A stretch of DNA of 64,000 nucleotides from Achromobacter xylosoxidans (GTDB lineage Bacteria; Pseudomonadota; Gammaproteobacteria; Burkholderiales; Burkholderiaceae_B), in NCBI RefSeq assembly GCF_002192695.1, contig NZ_MTLG01000086.1, positions 62,001-126,000 of the forward strand, read 5' to 3'. The translations under genes were made by a program, and so were the position numbers. The notes under the pieces were generated by a model. It had not been told where the DNA came from. It made no database searches and saw nothing but the letters and a program-made list of their open reading frames with translations. The stretch's first letter is position 1. Each line of letters opens with the position of its first letter. Positions 24,797 through 34,159 of the stretch are shown piece by piece.

Positions 24797-26409
24797 CAGC
24801 GCGCCTCCTCAAGTATCCAGTCCGAGGCGCGTTCAGCCAGCATGAGCACGGGTGCGTTGATGTTGCCCGAGGTCAGGTCCGGGATGACCGAAGCATCGAC
24901 GATGCGCAGGCCTGGAACGCCGATGCAGCGCATACGGCTGTCGACGACTGCCATCGGGTCGCTTTCGCCTCCCATTCTGCAAGTGCCGCCGGGGTGGTGA
25001 ACCGTGATGGCAGTCTTGCGGACGAATGCGTCGATCGCCGCGTCATCGACTACGCCGCCGCCCGGCGCCAGCTCGATGGCGACGTAATCGCCAAGCGCAG
25101 GCTGGTCCAGCAAGGTCCGCGCGATACGCACCGAATCGCGTACCCTGATCCGGTCTGCGTCGCTCGCCAGAAAGTTCTGGTTGATCCGGGGCGGTGCCAA
25201 CGGGTCCGCGCTGGCGACGGTGATCTTGCCGCGGCTATGGGGGTGCAGCAGCACCGTTCGGACGGCAAACCCGTCGGCGAAAGGCTTGCGCACCGGATTG
25301 AACCAGGGATGGGCGTTGAAAGGCGCCGCAGTCAGGAGAAATTGCAGGTCCGGCGTATCCGCGCCGTCTGGCTGCACAAATCCCACTATGCCGCCTGGAA
25401 CGTCGCCGGCAAAACCCTCGCCGCCGAGATAGGCGCGCGCCATGGAGACGCCGATGCGGTCCAGGCGCATGCCGCGCACGAACGGACCCGGCTCACGGCG
25501 GCGCGCGGTGACGATGACAGAGATATGGTCCTGCAGGTTTTCACCCACTCCGGCGCGCTCCAGCCTGACGCGTATACCGGCATCGCGCAAAGTCTGAGCG
25601 GGGCCGATCCCCGAGTGCATCAGGATCGCGGGCGTGTTGATGGCCCCTGCGGCAAGAATCACCTCATGGCGAGCCCTGACGGCCGTGGTGCGGCCCTGTC
25701 TGGCAAAGCGCAAGCCGACCGCGCGGCTGCCGTCGAAGTCCATGCCGAGGACATGCGCCAGCGTGACCACGGTCAGGTTGGGGCGCCGCAATGCGGGGCG
25801 CAAATACGCGGTGGCGGCACTGCATCGGCGTCCGCGCCGGATCGACATCTGCAGGCGCGAGAAGCCGCCTGCTGGCGAGGCGTTGTAATCGTCGAGCCAG
25901 GGGTGCCCGGCCTGGCGGGCGGCCGTGGAAAAGGCGTCGAGCAGCGGATCCTGGTAGCGGCAGCGCTGCACCCGCAGGGGGCCGCCAGCGCCACGGTCAC
26001 TCGTGTGTCCGTCCTCCCAGTCCTCCAGGCGGCGGAAATAGGGCAGGACTTCCTCGAAACGCCACTCGGGCAGATCGTAACGCCGCGCCCAGCGCGCGTA
26101 ATCCTTGGGATGTCCGCGCACGAACGCCATCGCATTGGTCGACGAACTTCCGCCCACAACCTTGCCGCGCGCGCATTCGATGGCCCGGCCATCGGCGTGC
26201 GGCGCAGGCTCGGCGTCGTAACCCCAGTCATGCAGGCGTTGCTGCAGGATCTTGCCCCATCCCAAGGGAATGTGGATGAGCGGGTCTCGGTCCCAGGGGC
26301 CCGCTTCGATGACCAGCACTGTGACTGCCGGGTCCTTGCTCAAACGATTGGCCAGCACGCAGCCCGCGGAGCCCGCGCCGACGATGATGTAGTCGTATTC
26401 CGCCTTCAT
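24796..26409 (-). CDS. GMC family FAD-dependent alcohol/choline-type oxidoreductase
   Basis: 537 aa from ATG 26409 ([13 protein letters not shown]), which overlaps the aldehyde dehydrogenase stop (ATGA). FAD-binding [18 protein letters not shown], the GMC signature [17 protein letters not shown], and the C-terminal active-site segment [12 protein letters not shown] with the catalytic His, then [19 protein letters not shown]. It oxidises a primary alcohol to an aldehyde using FAD; the neighbouring aldehyde dehydrogenase would take the product to the acid. The precise substrate is not evident. Confidence 0.93.
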   Translation of the reverse strand: MKAEYDYIIVGAGSAGCVLANRLSKDPAVTVLVIEAGPWDRDPLIHIPLGWGKILQQRLHDWGYDAEPAPHADGRAIECARGKVVGGSSSTNAMAFVRGHPKDYARWARRYDLPEWRFEEVLPYFRRLEDWEDGHTSDRGAGGPLRVQRCRYQDPLLDAFSTAARQAGHPWLDDYNASPAGGFSRLQMSIRRGRRCSAATAYLRPALRRPNLTVVTLAHVLGMDFDGSRAVGLRFARQGRTTAVRARHEVILAAGAINTPAILMHSGIGPAQTLRDAGIRVRLERAGVGENLQDHISVIVTARRREPGPFVRGMRLDRIGVSMARAYLGGEGFAGDVPGGIVGFVQPDGADTPDLQFLLTAAPFNAHPWFNPVRKPFADGFAVRTVLLHPHSRGKITVASADPLAPPRINQNFLASDADRIRVRDSVRIARTLLDQPALGDYVAIELAPGGGVVDDAAIDAFVRKTAITVHHPGGTCRMGGESDPMAVVDSRMRCIGVPGLRIVDASVIPDLTSGNINAPVLMLAERASDWILEEAR

Positions 26410-27902
26410 GTCGGGCTCACTGGCCTGAAATTGATGTGGACATTCTTTTCCCGGGTAAACGAGATCATCTCGCCGATGCACTCGTCGCGGCCGATCCCTG
26501 ACTGCTTGACCCCGCCATACGGCGCGCCAAGAAAGTGCTTGCCGACTTCGTTGATCCAGATGAATCCCGCATCGATTTCGCGCGCGAGCCGGTGGGCGCG
26601 CGCCAGGTCCGCCGTCCAGATCGCGGCGGTCAGACCGACGTCCAGGCTGTGCACTGCTGAAAGCATCTCTTGCTCGTCATCCCACGGAATGAGGGCAAGC
26701 ACGGGACCGAAGAACTCCTCGGTGGCCAATGGCGAGGCGGCGGCCACATCTGCAAAGACGGTCGGTTCCAGATAGAAGCCCCCTGCGGGGACGCCGTCTC
26801 GGGGGATTCCGCCGCCCGCGATCAGGCGGGCGCCTTGCGCTACGGCGGCATCGATCGCCTGCTTGACGCGGTCGCGGTGTTCGCGGCTGATCATTGCGCC
26901 CATGGTGGTGGCCGGGTCGGTGGGGTCTCCCGGCACGAACGCGGCGCAAGCCAGTGCCACCTTGGCGCAGACTTCGTCATAGATGGACCGGTGCACGAAG
27001 GCCCGGCTGGTGGACCCGCAGGACTGTCCGCACCACGTGAAGTTCATGCCGTCGACGATCGCGCGCGCCGCCAACGCGGGGTCGACATCCGGGCAGGCGA
27101 TAAACGGGTTCTTGCCGCCCAGTTCCAGCGCCACCGGCTTGAGTCGCGCCGCCGCGGCCTGCATGACCCTGCGCCCGGTGGGAATGCTGCCCACCAGGCC
27201 GATCATGTCGACGTCGGGACTGGCGGCCAGCGCGGCCCCGGCGTCGGCGCCGCCCGGGATCAGCGAAAACACGCCAGGAGGCAAGAGATTTCCGATCAGC
27301 TCCGCGCAACGCAGGGCAGACAGGGGCGCCTGCACCGGCGGCTTGATGATCACTGCATTGCCCGCCGCCAGCGGGGCGGCCAGCTTGCCCATGGCGAACA
27401 GCAGCGGATGGTTGTACGCAACGATGCGCGCCACGACGCCGACGGGCTCCCGCTCGGTGTAGTCCAGCGCGTCGTGTCCCATCGGGATGGTGTCGCCCTT
27501 GAGTTCCGTTACGAGGCCTGCGAAGAAATCCAGCAGCGCCGCGGCAACCATGACGTCGGAACCCATCTCAGATACCGGATTGCCGCAGTCCAACGCGTCC
27601 AGGAGCGCGAGCTCCCTTGCGTTGTCCCGCAAGCGCTGAGCCATTTTGCGCAACGTGGCGGCCCGGGCCAGCGGAGCCGTGCGGCGCCATGCGCGGGCTC
27701 CGGCTCGCGCCGCCCTGGCCGCGCGCGCCACGTCTTCGGCGCCCGCATCGGCCACGGCCATCAGCCGTTCGCCCGTTCCTGGCGCCGTGATGTCGGTCCA
27801 GCGTTCGCTGACGGGAGCGTGCCAGCCGCCGTCATAGTAGAGGCCATTGTTGGCGGGCAGCTGGACATCGCCCGAGGCGGTCTTATGAGTTTTTCCTGCC
27901 AT
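26406..27902 (-). CDS. NAD(P)-dependent aldehyde dehydrogenase
   Basis: 498 aa. [12 protein letters not shown] holds the general-base Glu, and [12 protein letters not shown] the nucleophilic Cys; [26 protein letters not shown] forms the cofactor-binding region, [10 protein letters not shown] the GSTxxG equivalent. Full length for the family. Betaine-aldehyde- or aromatic-aldehyde-like by eye. Start after a 9-base gap from the binding-protein gene, stop overlapping the GMC start: a coupled alcohol-to-acid oxidation pair. Confidence 0.93.
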   Translation of the reverse strand: MAGKTHKTASGDVQLPANNGLYYDGGWHAPVSERWTDITAPGTGERLMAVADAGAEDVARAARAARAGARAWRRTAPLARAATLRKMAQRLRDNARELALLDALDCGNPVSEMGSDVMVAAALLDFFAGLVTELKGDTIPMGHDALDYTEREPVGVVARIVAYNHPLLFAMGKLAAPLAAGNAVIIKPPVQAPLSALRCAELIGNLLPPGVFSLIPGGADAGAALAASPDVDMIGLVGSIPTGRRVMQAAAARLKPVALELGGKNPFIACPDVDPALAARAIVDGMNFTWCGQSCGSTSRAFVHRSIYDEVCAKVALACAAFVPGDPTDPATTMGAMISREHRDRVKQAIDAAVAQGARLIAGGGIPRDGVPAGGFYLEPTVFADVAAASPLATEEFFGPVLALIPWDDEQEMLSAVHSLDVGLTAAIWTADLARAHRLAREIDAGFIWINEVGKHFLGAPYGGVKQSGIGRDECIGEMISFTREKNVHINFRPVSPT

Positions 27903-27911
27903 GATCTCGCC

Positions 27912-28925
27912 TCACTGCTTCAGAGCTTGCGCTTTTTCGAGGAAGCGCGTGTCGAAGCCCTGGGTGTCGTCGAAGGAAGGCGACAGCGCGCCTTGCTCCT
28001 TGAAGAGCATCGCGGATGAGCGCCACAGGGCCGGATCGATCCAGCCGATGCCATGCGTCCGGGTGTGCTCGCTGAAGAACGTGAAGTCCAGATCCGCGCG
28101 CAGCTGCGCCACCAGCATTTCTTTCTTGCCCTTGTACTCGGGGTTGTTCTTGATCAGCGTGTCGGCGGCCGCCTCCGGGTCCTGGATCACGTCGGCGAAG
28201 GCCTTGGCATAGGCCGTCACGAACCTCTGGACGAGATCCGGGCGTTGAGCAATATTCTTGTCCGACGTGAATACGCCCGATCCGTAGCTCCGGATGCCCA
28301 GGTCCTCGCCGTGCAGGATGGACAGGGAACCCGGCCCTCCAGCCTTGTGTTCGAGCTCGGGAACCTCGGCGTCGATGTAGCCCGGCACCACGTTCACCCG
28401 GTTCAGCAGCAACAGGTTTTCGTAGGGCGGCGATACCGTCGACTGCTTGATGTCCGCCAGCGCCAGGCCGTTCTTGGCCAGTGCGGCCTTCAGGAAGATG
28501 TAGGTCGAACCGCTGGGGTGCACGCCAATGTTGGCGTCCTTCAGCTGCTTGGCGTTCCGCAGATCGAAGTTCTTCTTCAGCGAAATGATCGCCAGCGGCG
28601 TTTTCTGGTTTACCGCCAGCAGCGCCGAATTGGCCACTCCTTGCGACCTTCCGACCATCAGGGTCGGCAGATCGGAAAAGCCGAAGTCGGCGTTGCCGTT
28701 AGCCACCAGCCGCAAAGCGTCGGTGGAGCCTGTTCCCTTGCGGATCGCCGTCACATCGATGCCTTGGTCCGCGAAGTAGCCTTTCTCCTTAGCGACGAAG
28801 AAGGGCGCGTGATTGCCGCGCACGACCCAGTCCAGTTGCACGCTGACTGCGTCCTTTGCGTGGACGGCGCCGCTGAACAGTGCCAGCACTCCGAAGAGCG
28901 CGCTGAATCTCCAACTCGATCTCAT
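27912..28925 (-). CDS. NitT/TauT-type ABC transporter substrate-binding protein
   Basis: 337 aa. ATG 28925 follows AAGGGGAAAAAC; signal peptide MRSSWRFSALFGVLALFSGAVHA. Mature start VSVQLDWVVRGNHAPFFVAKEKGYFADQGIDVT is typical of the NMT1/SsuA family, with KGTGSTDALRLVANGNADFGFSD. These proteins bind sulfonates, nitrate, pyrimidine precursors or aromatic acids such as phthalate in the periplasm. Permease and ATPase genes follow upstream in the operon (they precede it in transcription), giving a complete importer. Confidence 0.93.
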   Translation of the reverse strand: MRSSWRFSALFGVLALFSGAVHAKDAVSVQLDWVVRGNHAPFFVAKEKGYFADQGIDVTAIRKGTGSTDALRLVANGNADFGFSDLPTLMVGRSQGVANSALLAVNQKTPLAIISLKKNFDLRNAKQLKDANIGVHPSGSTYIFLKAALAKNGLALADIKQSTVSPPYENLLLLNRVNVVPGYIDAEVPELEHKAGGPGSLSILHGEDLGIRSYGSGVFTSDKNIAQRPDLVQRFVTAYAKAFADVIQDPEAAADTLIKNNPEYKGKKEMLVAQLRADLDFTFFSEHTRTHGIGWIDPALWRSSAMLFKEQGALSPSFDDTQGFDTRFLEKAQALKQ

Positions 28926-28948
28926 GTTTTTCCCCTTGTTGATTCGAT

Positions 28949-29773
28949 TTACTGAGTGGCCCAACCCAAAAACCTGTGTTCGATCAATTCGATGACGTAG
29001 TAGAAAAAGACGCCGAGCACCGAAATCTGGACCAGGGCGGCAAACACCAACGCTGTTTCCATCTGGCTGGATGCGAACTGGATCATGTAGCCCAGTCCGG
29101 CCGAAGCGCCCACGAACTCGCCCACGATCGCCCCGATGACGCTCAGAGTGATGGCCACCTTCATCCCCGCCATCAGGGCGGGAAGCGACGCGGGGATCTT
29201 CACCTGGCGCAGTATCTGGTTCGGCGTTGCGCCGATGGACCTGAGCAGCGCGACCAGGTTGGCATCCGCCGACCGCAGGCCGACCAGCATGTTGAGCGTG
29301 ACCGGGAAGAAGGCCATGATCACGATCAGGGCGATCTTCGGTAGCAGGTCGTACCCGAACCACAGAATCAGCAGCGGCGCCAGGGCGATCTTCGGCACGT
29401 TCTGGAACAGCACGATGAGCGGGTAGCTTGCACGGCCGAACCAGGCGTAGCGGTCGACCAGCAGCGCAATCGCTATGCCCACCAGGCACGAGTACAGGAA
29501 GCCATACAGGATCTCCGCGCCCGTGACGAGCGAGGCCTGGAAGAGCTCTGCCTGCCGTTCCAACAGGACGGCCGCGATGTCCGTCGGCGCGGGCACGACA
29601 AACGCGGGCACTTGCAGAACGCGGACACAGGCCTCCCAGGCCGCCAGGACGATCAGCACGAGCACGATGCTGGGCATGGCCGAGCCGAGCGCGTGGCGGA
29701 TTTTTCCCGGCAACCGGGGAACGGCTGGGACCTGCGGCTGTGTCTTGGCTTTCATGGTGCTACCCGCCGTCAT
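28949..29773 (-). CDS. NitT/TauT-type ABC transporter permease
   Basis: 274 aa with about six hydrophobic helices, starting IVLVLIVLAAWEACVRVLQV. The cytoplasmic EAA loop reads LVALLRSIGATPNQILRQVKIPASLPALMAGMKVA, which docks to the ATPase. The start overlaps the ATPase stop by 4 bases and GGGGAGCGC precedes it. Forms the inner-membrane channel of the importer. Confidence 0.94.
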   Translation of the reverse strand: MTAGSTMKAKTQPQVPAVPRLPGKIRHALGSAMPSIVLVLIVLAAWEACVRVLQVPAFVVPAPTDIAAVLLERQAELFQASLVTGAEILYGFLYSCLVGIAIALLVDRYAWFGRASYPLIVLFQNVPKIALAPLLILWFGYDLLPKIALIVIMAFFPVTLNMLVGLRSADANLVALLRSIGATPNQILRQVKIPASLPALMAGMKVAITLSVIGAIVGEFVGASAGLGYMIQFASSQMETALVFAALVQISVLGVFFYYVIELIEHRFLGWATQ

Positions 29774-30585
29774 GATGCGCTCCCCTGGGCGTGGCCCGTC
29801 TTGAGCAGCTGGCGAAGCTGATAGGACTTCTCATGGAATTCGGGCTTGGCGAACGTGGCCTCGCTGCGCGGGCCCGGCAGCGCGACCGGCAGGCAGTCGA
29901 CGATGCGAGCGGGATTGGTGGCCATGACATAGACCCGATCCGAGAGGTAAACGGCCTCGTCGATGGAATGGGTGACGAAGACGATGGTCTTGCCGGTGCG
30001 CTCCCAGATGTCCAGCAGGAAGTCGCTCATGGTTTCGCGGGTGATGGCGTCCAATGCGCCGAACGGCTCATCCATCATCAATACCTCGGGATCCAGGGCC
30101 AAGGCCCGCGCGATGGAAACCCGCTGGCGCATGCCGCCAGACAGCTGCTTGGGATAGCGGTCGGCCGCATACTCCAGCCCGACGAGCCGCAGCATTTCGC
30201 GGCCGCGCTGGAGAATTTCCTGCCTGGGCCGGGCATGCACCAGGTGCATCAGCGAGCAGACGTTCTCGAGCGCCGTGCGCCAGGGCATGAGCGCGGCTTC
30301 CTGGAAGACCATGCCCACGCGGCGCTGGCGCACCGCTTCCGTGGGCGGGACACCGGCCACGCGGACGTCGCCGCCGGTGGGCGGCACCAATCCGGCAAAG
30401 ACCTTCAACAGGGTGCTCTTGCCGCAGCCGGACGGGCCGATGATGGAGGTGAAGGATCCCTTCGCGATGTCCACGTCAATGTCGTTGAGCACCCGCACGC
30501 GTCCGGCGCGGGTGTCGAAGTCGACAGTCAGTCCGCGCGCGCGGATCTGGGAGTCGTCTGGCGGTTTGTGCATGCCGGTCTCCAT
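29770..30585 (-). CDS. NitT/TauT-type ABC transporter ATP-binding protein
   Basis: 271 aa from ATG 30585 (METGMHKPP), with GAGG six bases before; ATG 30573 is an alternative. Walker A GPSGCGKS, signature LSGGMRQRVSIARAL, Walker B VLMMDEP, D-loop GALDAITR and switch His FVTHSIDEA are all intact. It energises the importer at the membrane and lies 8 bases after the GST gene. Confidence 0.95.
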   Translation of the reverse strand: METGMHKPPDDSQIRARGLTVDFDTRAGRVRVLNDIDVDIAKGSFTSIIGPSGCGKSTLLKVFAGLVPPTGGDVRVAGVPPTEAVRQRRVGMVFQEAALMPWRTALENVCSLMHLVHARPRQEILQRGREMLRLVGLEYAADRYPKQLSGGMRQRVSIARALALDPEVLMMDEPFGALDAITRETMSDFLLDIWERTGKTIVFVTHSIDEAVYLSDRVYVMATNPARIVDCLPVALPGPRSEATFAKPEFHEKSYQLRQLLKTGHAQGSAS

Positions 30586-30593
30586 GGCCGACC

Positions 30594-31196
30594 TCAACCG
30601 GCCGCGACGGCCGTGGCAAAGGCCGGCCTGTCCTCGACCCGTTTCATCCATGCCTTCAGGTTGGGCAATTCGGGTTTGGCGTGCGGGAACTTCAGGCAGC
30701 GCCGGACCAGCGGAGCCAGGCAGATATCGGCCAGGGAAATCTTGTCGCCCGCCACCCAGGTCTTGCCTGCGAGGTGGCCATCGAGCAGGGATAGCTCCGC
30801 GCCCAGCAGTTTCGTCGCAGCCTCGGTCAGCTCTTCGGGAGGCAGCTTGGCTTCCTTGAAACCCGCCAGGTATGCGACGTTCAGCGATGCCAGGGTCCAG
30901 TCCATCCAGCGCTCGACCTGGCTGCGGGCCGCCGGGTTGGCGGGATACAGGGTTTCGCCCTCGTGCGTGTTGGCGATGTAGCGCAGGATCGTGTGCGATT
31001 CCCAGATATGGAGGTCGCCGTCGCGCAGCGTCGGCACCTTCTGCGTGGGGTTGATGGCCTTGTATTCCCCGGTGAGCGTCGTTCCTTCGAACGTCTTGCC
31101 GTAGTCCTTGCGCAGGTACGGGACCTTCAGCTCCTCGAGCAGGAACAGCACTTTCTGAACATTGCCGGACGTGGCGCGGCCGAGAACTTCCAACAT
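30594..31196 (-). CDS. glutathione S-transferase family protein
   Basis: 200 aa. Thioredoxin-like N-terminal domain with a candidate catalytic Ser/Asn at ATSGNVQKVLFLLEEL and the INPTQKVPTLRDGDLHIWESHTILRYI block (cis-Pro and ES motif that hold glutathione), then the all-helical domain with ISLADICLAP. In a ring-cleavage operon a GST may act as a maleylpyruvate-isomerase-like or ether/halide-cleaving enzyme; this is inference from context, since the sequence alone gives only the superfamily. Confidence 0.92.
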   Translation of the reverse strand: MLEVLGRATSGNVQKVLFLLEELKVPYLRKDYGKTFEGTTLTGEYKAINPTQKVPTLRDGDLHIWESHTILRYIANTHEGETLYPANPAARSQVERWMDWTLASLNVAYLAGFKEAKLPPEELTEAATKLLGAELSLLDGHLAGKTWVAGDKISLADICLAPLVRRCLKFPHAKPELPNLKAWMKRVEDRPAFATAVAAG

Positions 31197-31236
31197 GATG
31201 CAACTCCCTTGAAATGTATTCGTTGTCTGATCGAGG

Positions 31237-31614
31237 TCAAAGCGGCTTGTAGGCCATGCATTCGATCTCTATCTTGGTGTCGATGACGGCGCGCGCTTCC
31301 ACCGTGGTACGCGCCAGCATGCCGTCGGGGAAGTACTCCTTGAAGACGCCGTTGTAGCGGCCGAAGTCGCGCGCATCTTCCAGGTAGGTCGTGACCTTGA
31401 CGACGTCCGCAAGGTCGCAGTCGGCGCTCTGCAAGGCGCGGCGCATCGCTTCGATGGTGCTGCGCGTCAGCTGTTCGATGGTCCCTTCCTGCATCACGCC
31501 GTTCTCATCCTTGGCGACCTGGCCGGACACGAAGACGAAGTCGCCCGCGCGCACGGCCGGATGGAAGGGAAGGTTGGGATTCTTCTTGCCGAAGGCTTGT
31601 TGTAGATATGCCAT
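31237..31614 (-). CDS. RidA family enamine/imine deaminase
   Basis: 125 aa from ATG 31614 (MAYLQQAFG), one base after the LVIVD gene stop. VFVSGQVAKDENG, STIEAMRRALQSADCDLADVVKVTTYL, and the substrate-binding Arg retained in LARTTVEARAV, with IEIECMAY closing. Active RidA members hydrolyse enamines or imines, and some (2-aminomuconate deaminase) act in catabolism of amino-aromatics. Finding it between a ring-cleavage dioxygenase and a GST is compatible with a nitrogen-bearing ring-cleavage product; inference. Confidence 0.93.
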   Translation of the reverse strand: MAYLQQAFGKKNPNLPFHPAVRAGDFVFVSGQVAKDENGVMQEGTIEQLTRSTIEAMRRALQSADCDLADVVKVTTYLEDARDFGRYNGVFKEYFPDGMLARTTVEARAVIDTKIEIECMAYKPL

Positions 31615-31615
31615 T

Positions 31616-32752
31616 TCAGTTTCCGTAGACGGAGCTTTCGATGATGTCCAGCCCGCGCTGCCTGTCCAGCAGATAGAGCAGGCCGCGCGAGTCGGTCGTA
31701 ACGTCGTTCGACGAGACCCGCTCGAACCCGGCGGGCGTATCCGGCTCGTAATAGCCGACCTCCCTGGGCCTGAAGGGATCGCTGATGTCGACCAGCCGCA
31801 AGCCGCGGGCGAACCAGGCAAAGGGCAGGACGCTGCCCGTGAAGCGTTCGGCGGGCTGGTGACAGCCCGACATGGGCTCCTTGGGCGTGCCGTCGGGATC
31901 GACGCCATCGACCTGGAACGTCGAGACGGGAATGGGCTGGCGTTCATCGGTGATGTCGAACAGCCAGGTGAAGGCCGGCGCAGACGGGCGCAGCTTGGCG
32001 ACGTCTTCATCGGCGACGACCAGGATCTGCCGGCCTTTCAGCAACATGGGAATTGGCAGGGCCGTGTGTGTCGGGTGGGGATGCGCCGGACCCGTGTTGA
32101 ATTGGGATACCAGCTTGGGGCGCGACAGGTCCTCGATGTCCAGGATAAACATGCCGTGGTGCCAATAGGACACGTACAGCCTGTTCCCCATGCGCAGCGG
32201 GTGATGGCAGCGCGGCGGAACATAGTTGTCCCACGGATAGTCTTCGCCGGCCTGCATGTTCTGGCCGGGAATCCACCAGCTTCCCACTTCTTCGGGACGC
32301 GACGGTTCCTGCAGGTCCAGGATCTTCACGATATTGCCGATGAAGCCGGGAGCCGTAGGCGAAATGTAGGCATAGCGGCCGTCGAAGTCGTAGCGATGCA
32401 CGCCTCCGCCCTCCGTTCCCGTCTTCCAGTGCTTGATGAGGCGGGGGCGGTCCGGACGGCTGACGTCGTAGATGCCCAAGCCGCCGCCAAAATCGTCCGC
32501 GCCGGCGCGGAACTTCTCGTAGTTGACGATCATCAGGCCGTCCTGGGCGCGCACCTTGTGCGAATGCCATCCCATCGGCACCTCGAGCGAGGCCAGCAGC
32601 CGGGGCCGCCGCGGATCTGCCACGTCATAGATGGAGGTGCCATAGGGCGGCCGCATATGGGACACGAACATCGTGTTCCCATCCACCCAGACCTGCCCGC
32701 CGCCCTCGCAGTCCACATGGGCGACCAACGAGGTATTCCAAGCTTTAGCCAA
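31616..32752 (-). CDS. LVIVD-repeat beta-propeller-like protein
   Basis: 378 aa, no signal peptide. Repeated units of the form IYDVADPRRPRLLASLEV, IYDVSRPDRPRLIKHW, ILDLQEPSRPEEVGSW, ILDIEDLSRPKLVSQF, LFDITDERQPIPVSTF, LVDISDPFRPREVGYY are LVIVD repeats that normally build a beta-propeller. Histidines cluster in GWHSHK, CHHPLRM and SYWHHGM and in HPHPTH, which could bind metal. Enzymatic role unknown; a lactonase or isomerase for the ring-cleavage product is possible given its place directly after the dioxygenase gene. Confidence 0.88.
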   Translation of the reverse strand: MAKAWNTSLVAHVDCEGGGQVWVDGNTMFVSHMRPPYGTSIYDVADPRRPRLLASLEVPMGWHSHKVRAQDGLMIVNYEKFRAGADDFGGGLGIYDVSRPDRPRLIKHWKTGTEGGGVHRYDFDGRYAYISPTAPGFIGNIVKILDLQEPSRPEEVGSWWIPGQNMQAGEDYPWDNYVPPRCHHPLRMGNRLYVSYWHHGMFILDIEDLSRPKLVSQFNTGPAHPHPTHTALPIPMLLKGRQILVVADEDVAKLRPSAPAFTWLFDITDERQPIPVSTFQVDGVDPDGTPKEPMSGCHQPAERFTGSVLPFAWFARGLRLVDISDPFRPREVGYYEPDTPAGFERVSSNDVTTDSRGLLYLLDRQRGLDIIESSVYGN

Positions 32753-32763
32753 GACGGGTCTCC

Positions 32764-33891
32764 TCAGACCAACTCAATGAGGTCGCCCTGCGCGGTGCGG
32801 CCCCACTGATGGAAAAGCCCCATTGCGCGCAGCGCCGGCTCGTCGCTGGCGATGAAGAGGATCAATGGTTCGGTGTGGTCGTTGCGGTACTGGACCCAGG
32901 TGTCGCTGGGCACGGCCACGGTATCGAAGGGCTCGAGCGGGAAGCTCTCGTCGCCAATCGTCATCGCGCCTTGTCCGGAAAACGGAGCGACCAGGAGATT
33001 GGCCGTCTGTTTCAGCGGCAGGGTCTGTTCTCCGGGGCGGACCATTTGCATGAAGAAGGTCATCGTCCGGTACACCGGGCCGCCCCGCAACGGATGCGTA
33101 TATTCAATGAGCAAGCCTTCGTGCGGAGATTCGTCCCAGTCCCGGAAGCGGTAGAGCAGCTCGCGCATGGCGTCGTAGCGATACACGAACATGGGCGACG
33201 AGTCGCCGCCGCCGCGCCGATGGTCGACAAAGCGGGGCGTCAGGCCTCCCACGCCATAGACCGTGCGCGAATACTCGGTCTGGAAGCGGGCGCTCTGCTT
33301 GCGCACGACTTCGCCGTTCTCCTGGTAGTCGTGCTTGAAGCTCAGCGCGTTGAGGTTTTCGACCAGCGGATAGTCAAGCACCGACAGGTTGATGGCGGGC
33401 TCGTTGCCGAGATTGCCATGGTTGTGCCAGGTGTCGCGCGGCGTGAGCACCATGTCGCCAGGCAGGAAAGTGATGTCTTCACCCTCTACGCCAGTAAAGT
33501 TCTGCCGGCCTGTCAGTCCAAAGCGGATGGCGCTCGCGGTGTGCGAGTGCGGCGGCATGATCTCGTTGGGATCGTTCTGACGGTACGCGGTGTAGAGGGT
33601 CGACACTGTCGCGCGGCGTGGGGCCAGGCCCGGATTGACCAGGATCAGTGAGCGCCGGTCGGTGTTTTCGGTCGAGATCAGCCGCGCCGATTCGGCAAGC
33701 AGGGGCTGGATGTCCTCTTTGTACGACCAGCGGAAGGGCAGGGCCTTGGGGCCGCTGACGAGCTGTTTGATGTCGTCGTGCGCCTCGTTCTCGCGCGCCC
33801 AGAACGGAAACATGGATCTCCGCTCGATCTGCTCATACATGGCCAACAAATCCGCTTCGCGAGTGCCGCTGACGGGACGGGTTCCGTGCAT
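32764..33891 (-). CDS. gentisate 1,2-dioxygenase-like bicupin ring-cleavage dioxygenase
   Basis: 375 aa, first gene of the minus operon; AAGGGGAACATGT precedes the ATG. Cupin metal ligands are visible as His115 and His117 (PPHSHTAS) and His156 (DTWHNHG); the second cupin, around GAMTIGDESFPLEPFDTVAVP, lacks them, as is usual in this family. Related enzymes cleave gentisate, 1-hydroxy-2-naphthoate, salicylate or 5-amino/5-nitrosalicylate with Fe(II) and O2. Absence of a fumarylpyruvate hydrolase gene nearby argues against a plain gentisate pathway. Confidence 0.93.
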   Translation of the reverse strand: MHGTRPVSGTREADLLAMYEQIERRSMFPFWARENEAHDDIKQLVSGPKALPFRWSYKEDIQPLLAESARLISTENTDRRSLILVNPGLAPRRATVSTLYTAYRQNDPNEIMPPHSHTASAIRFGLTGRQNFTGVEGEDITFLPGDMVLTPRDTWHNHGNLGNEPAINLSVLDYPLVENLNALSFKHDYQENGEVVRKQSARFQTEYSRTVYGVGGLTPRFVDHRRGGGDSSPMFVYRYDAMRELLYRFRDWDESPHEGLLIEYTHPLRGGPVYRTMTFFMQMVRPGEQTLPLKQTANLLVAPFSGQGAMTIGDESFPLEPFDTVAVPSDTWVQYRNDHTEPLILFIASDEPALRAMGLFHQWGRTAQGDLIELV

Positions 33892-33944
33892 ACATGTTCC
33901 CCTTGAAAGTTATTGATTAACCACATGGCGGAACAAATCTAATA

Positions 33945-33959
33945 ACAACCAATGGTTGT
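33945..33959. promoter_or_regulatory. candidate GntR operator 1
   Basis: ACAACC-AAT-GGTTGT, perfect 6-bp arms with a 3-base spacer, 54 bases before the dioxygenase start on the minus strand, in an AT-rich stretch. The same arms recur at 34081. Confidence 0.65.
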
Positions 33960-34042
33960 GTAAACGGTATTTTTGGTTCGATATGGAAAACCCCTAAGCG
34001 TTAAGGGTGTCGTGTTTTTTAATAATAAAAAATCAATACAAA

Positions 34043-34054
34043 ACAATGGGTTGT
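34043..34054. promoter_or_regulatory. degenerate operator-like copy
   Basis: ACAATGGGTTGT has a perfect right arm (GGTTGT) but only ACAA of the left arm; it is between the two clear palindromes and may be a weak or auxiliary site. Confidence 0.35.
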
Positions 34055-34080
34055 AAAAAAATAAGGCTTTATCTGAATTC

Positions 34081-34092
34081 ACAACCGGTTGT
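34081..34092. promoter_or_regulatory. candidate GntR operator 2
   Basis: Perfect 12-bp palindrome ACAACCGGTTGT, 68 bases before the GntR gene start, repeating the arms of operator 1 without a spacer. Suited to autoregulation. Confidence 0.65.
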
Positions 34093-34114
34093 TTATTTTC
34101 ATTGCGACTTAACC

Positions 34115-34143
34115 GTTTTCGAATCTAAGATGGTTGCGAAAAC
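34115..34143. promoter_or_regulatory. inverted repeat in the GntR leader
   Basis: GTTTTCG and CGAAAAC separated by 15 bases, ending 17 bases before the GntR ATG and enclosing a further GGTTG. May be an mRNA hairpin or part of the operator region. Confidence 0.35.
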
Positions 34144-34159
34144 ATGACGCGAGGGAACA

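Noticed and set aside
24784-26775. Long open frame of about 663 codons on the plus strand
   Set aside because: Antisense to the GMC oxidoreductase and aldehyde dehydrogenase, which have complete catalytic motifs; no motif in this frame.
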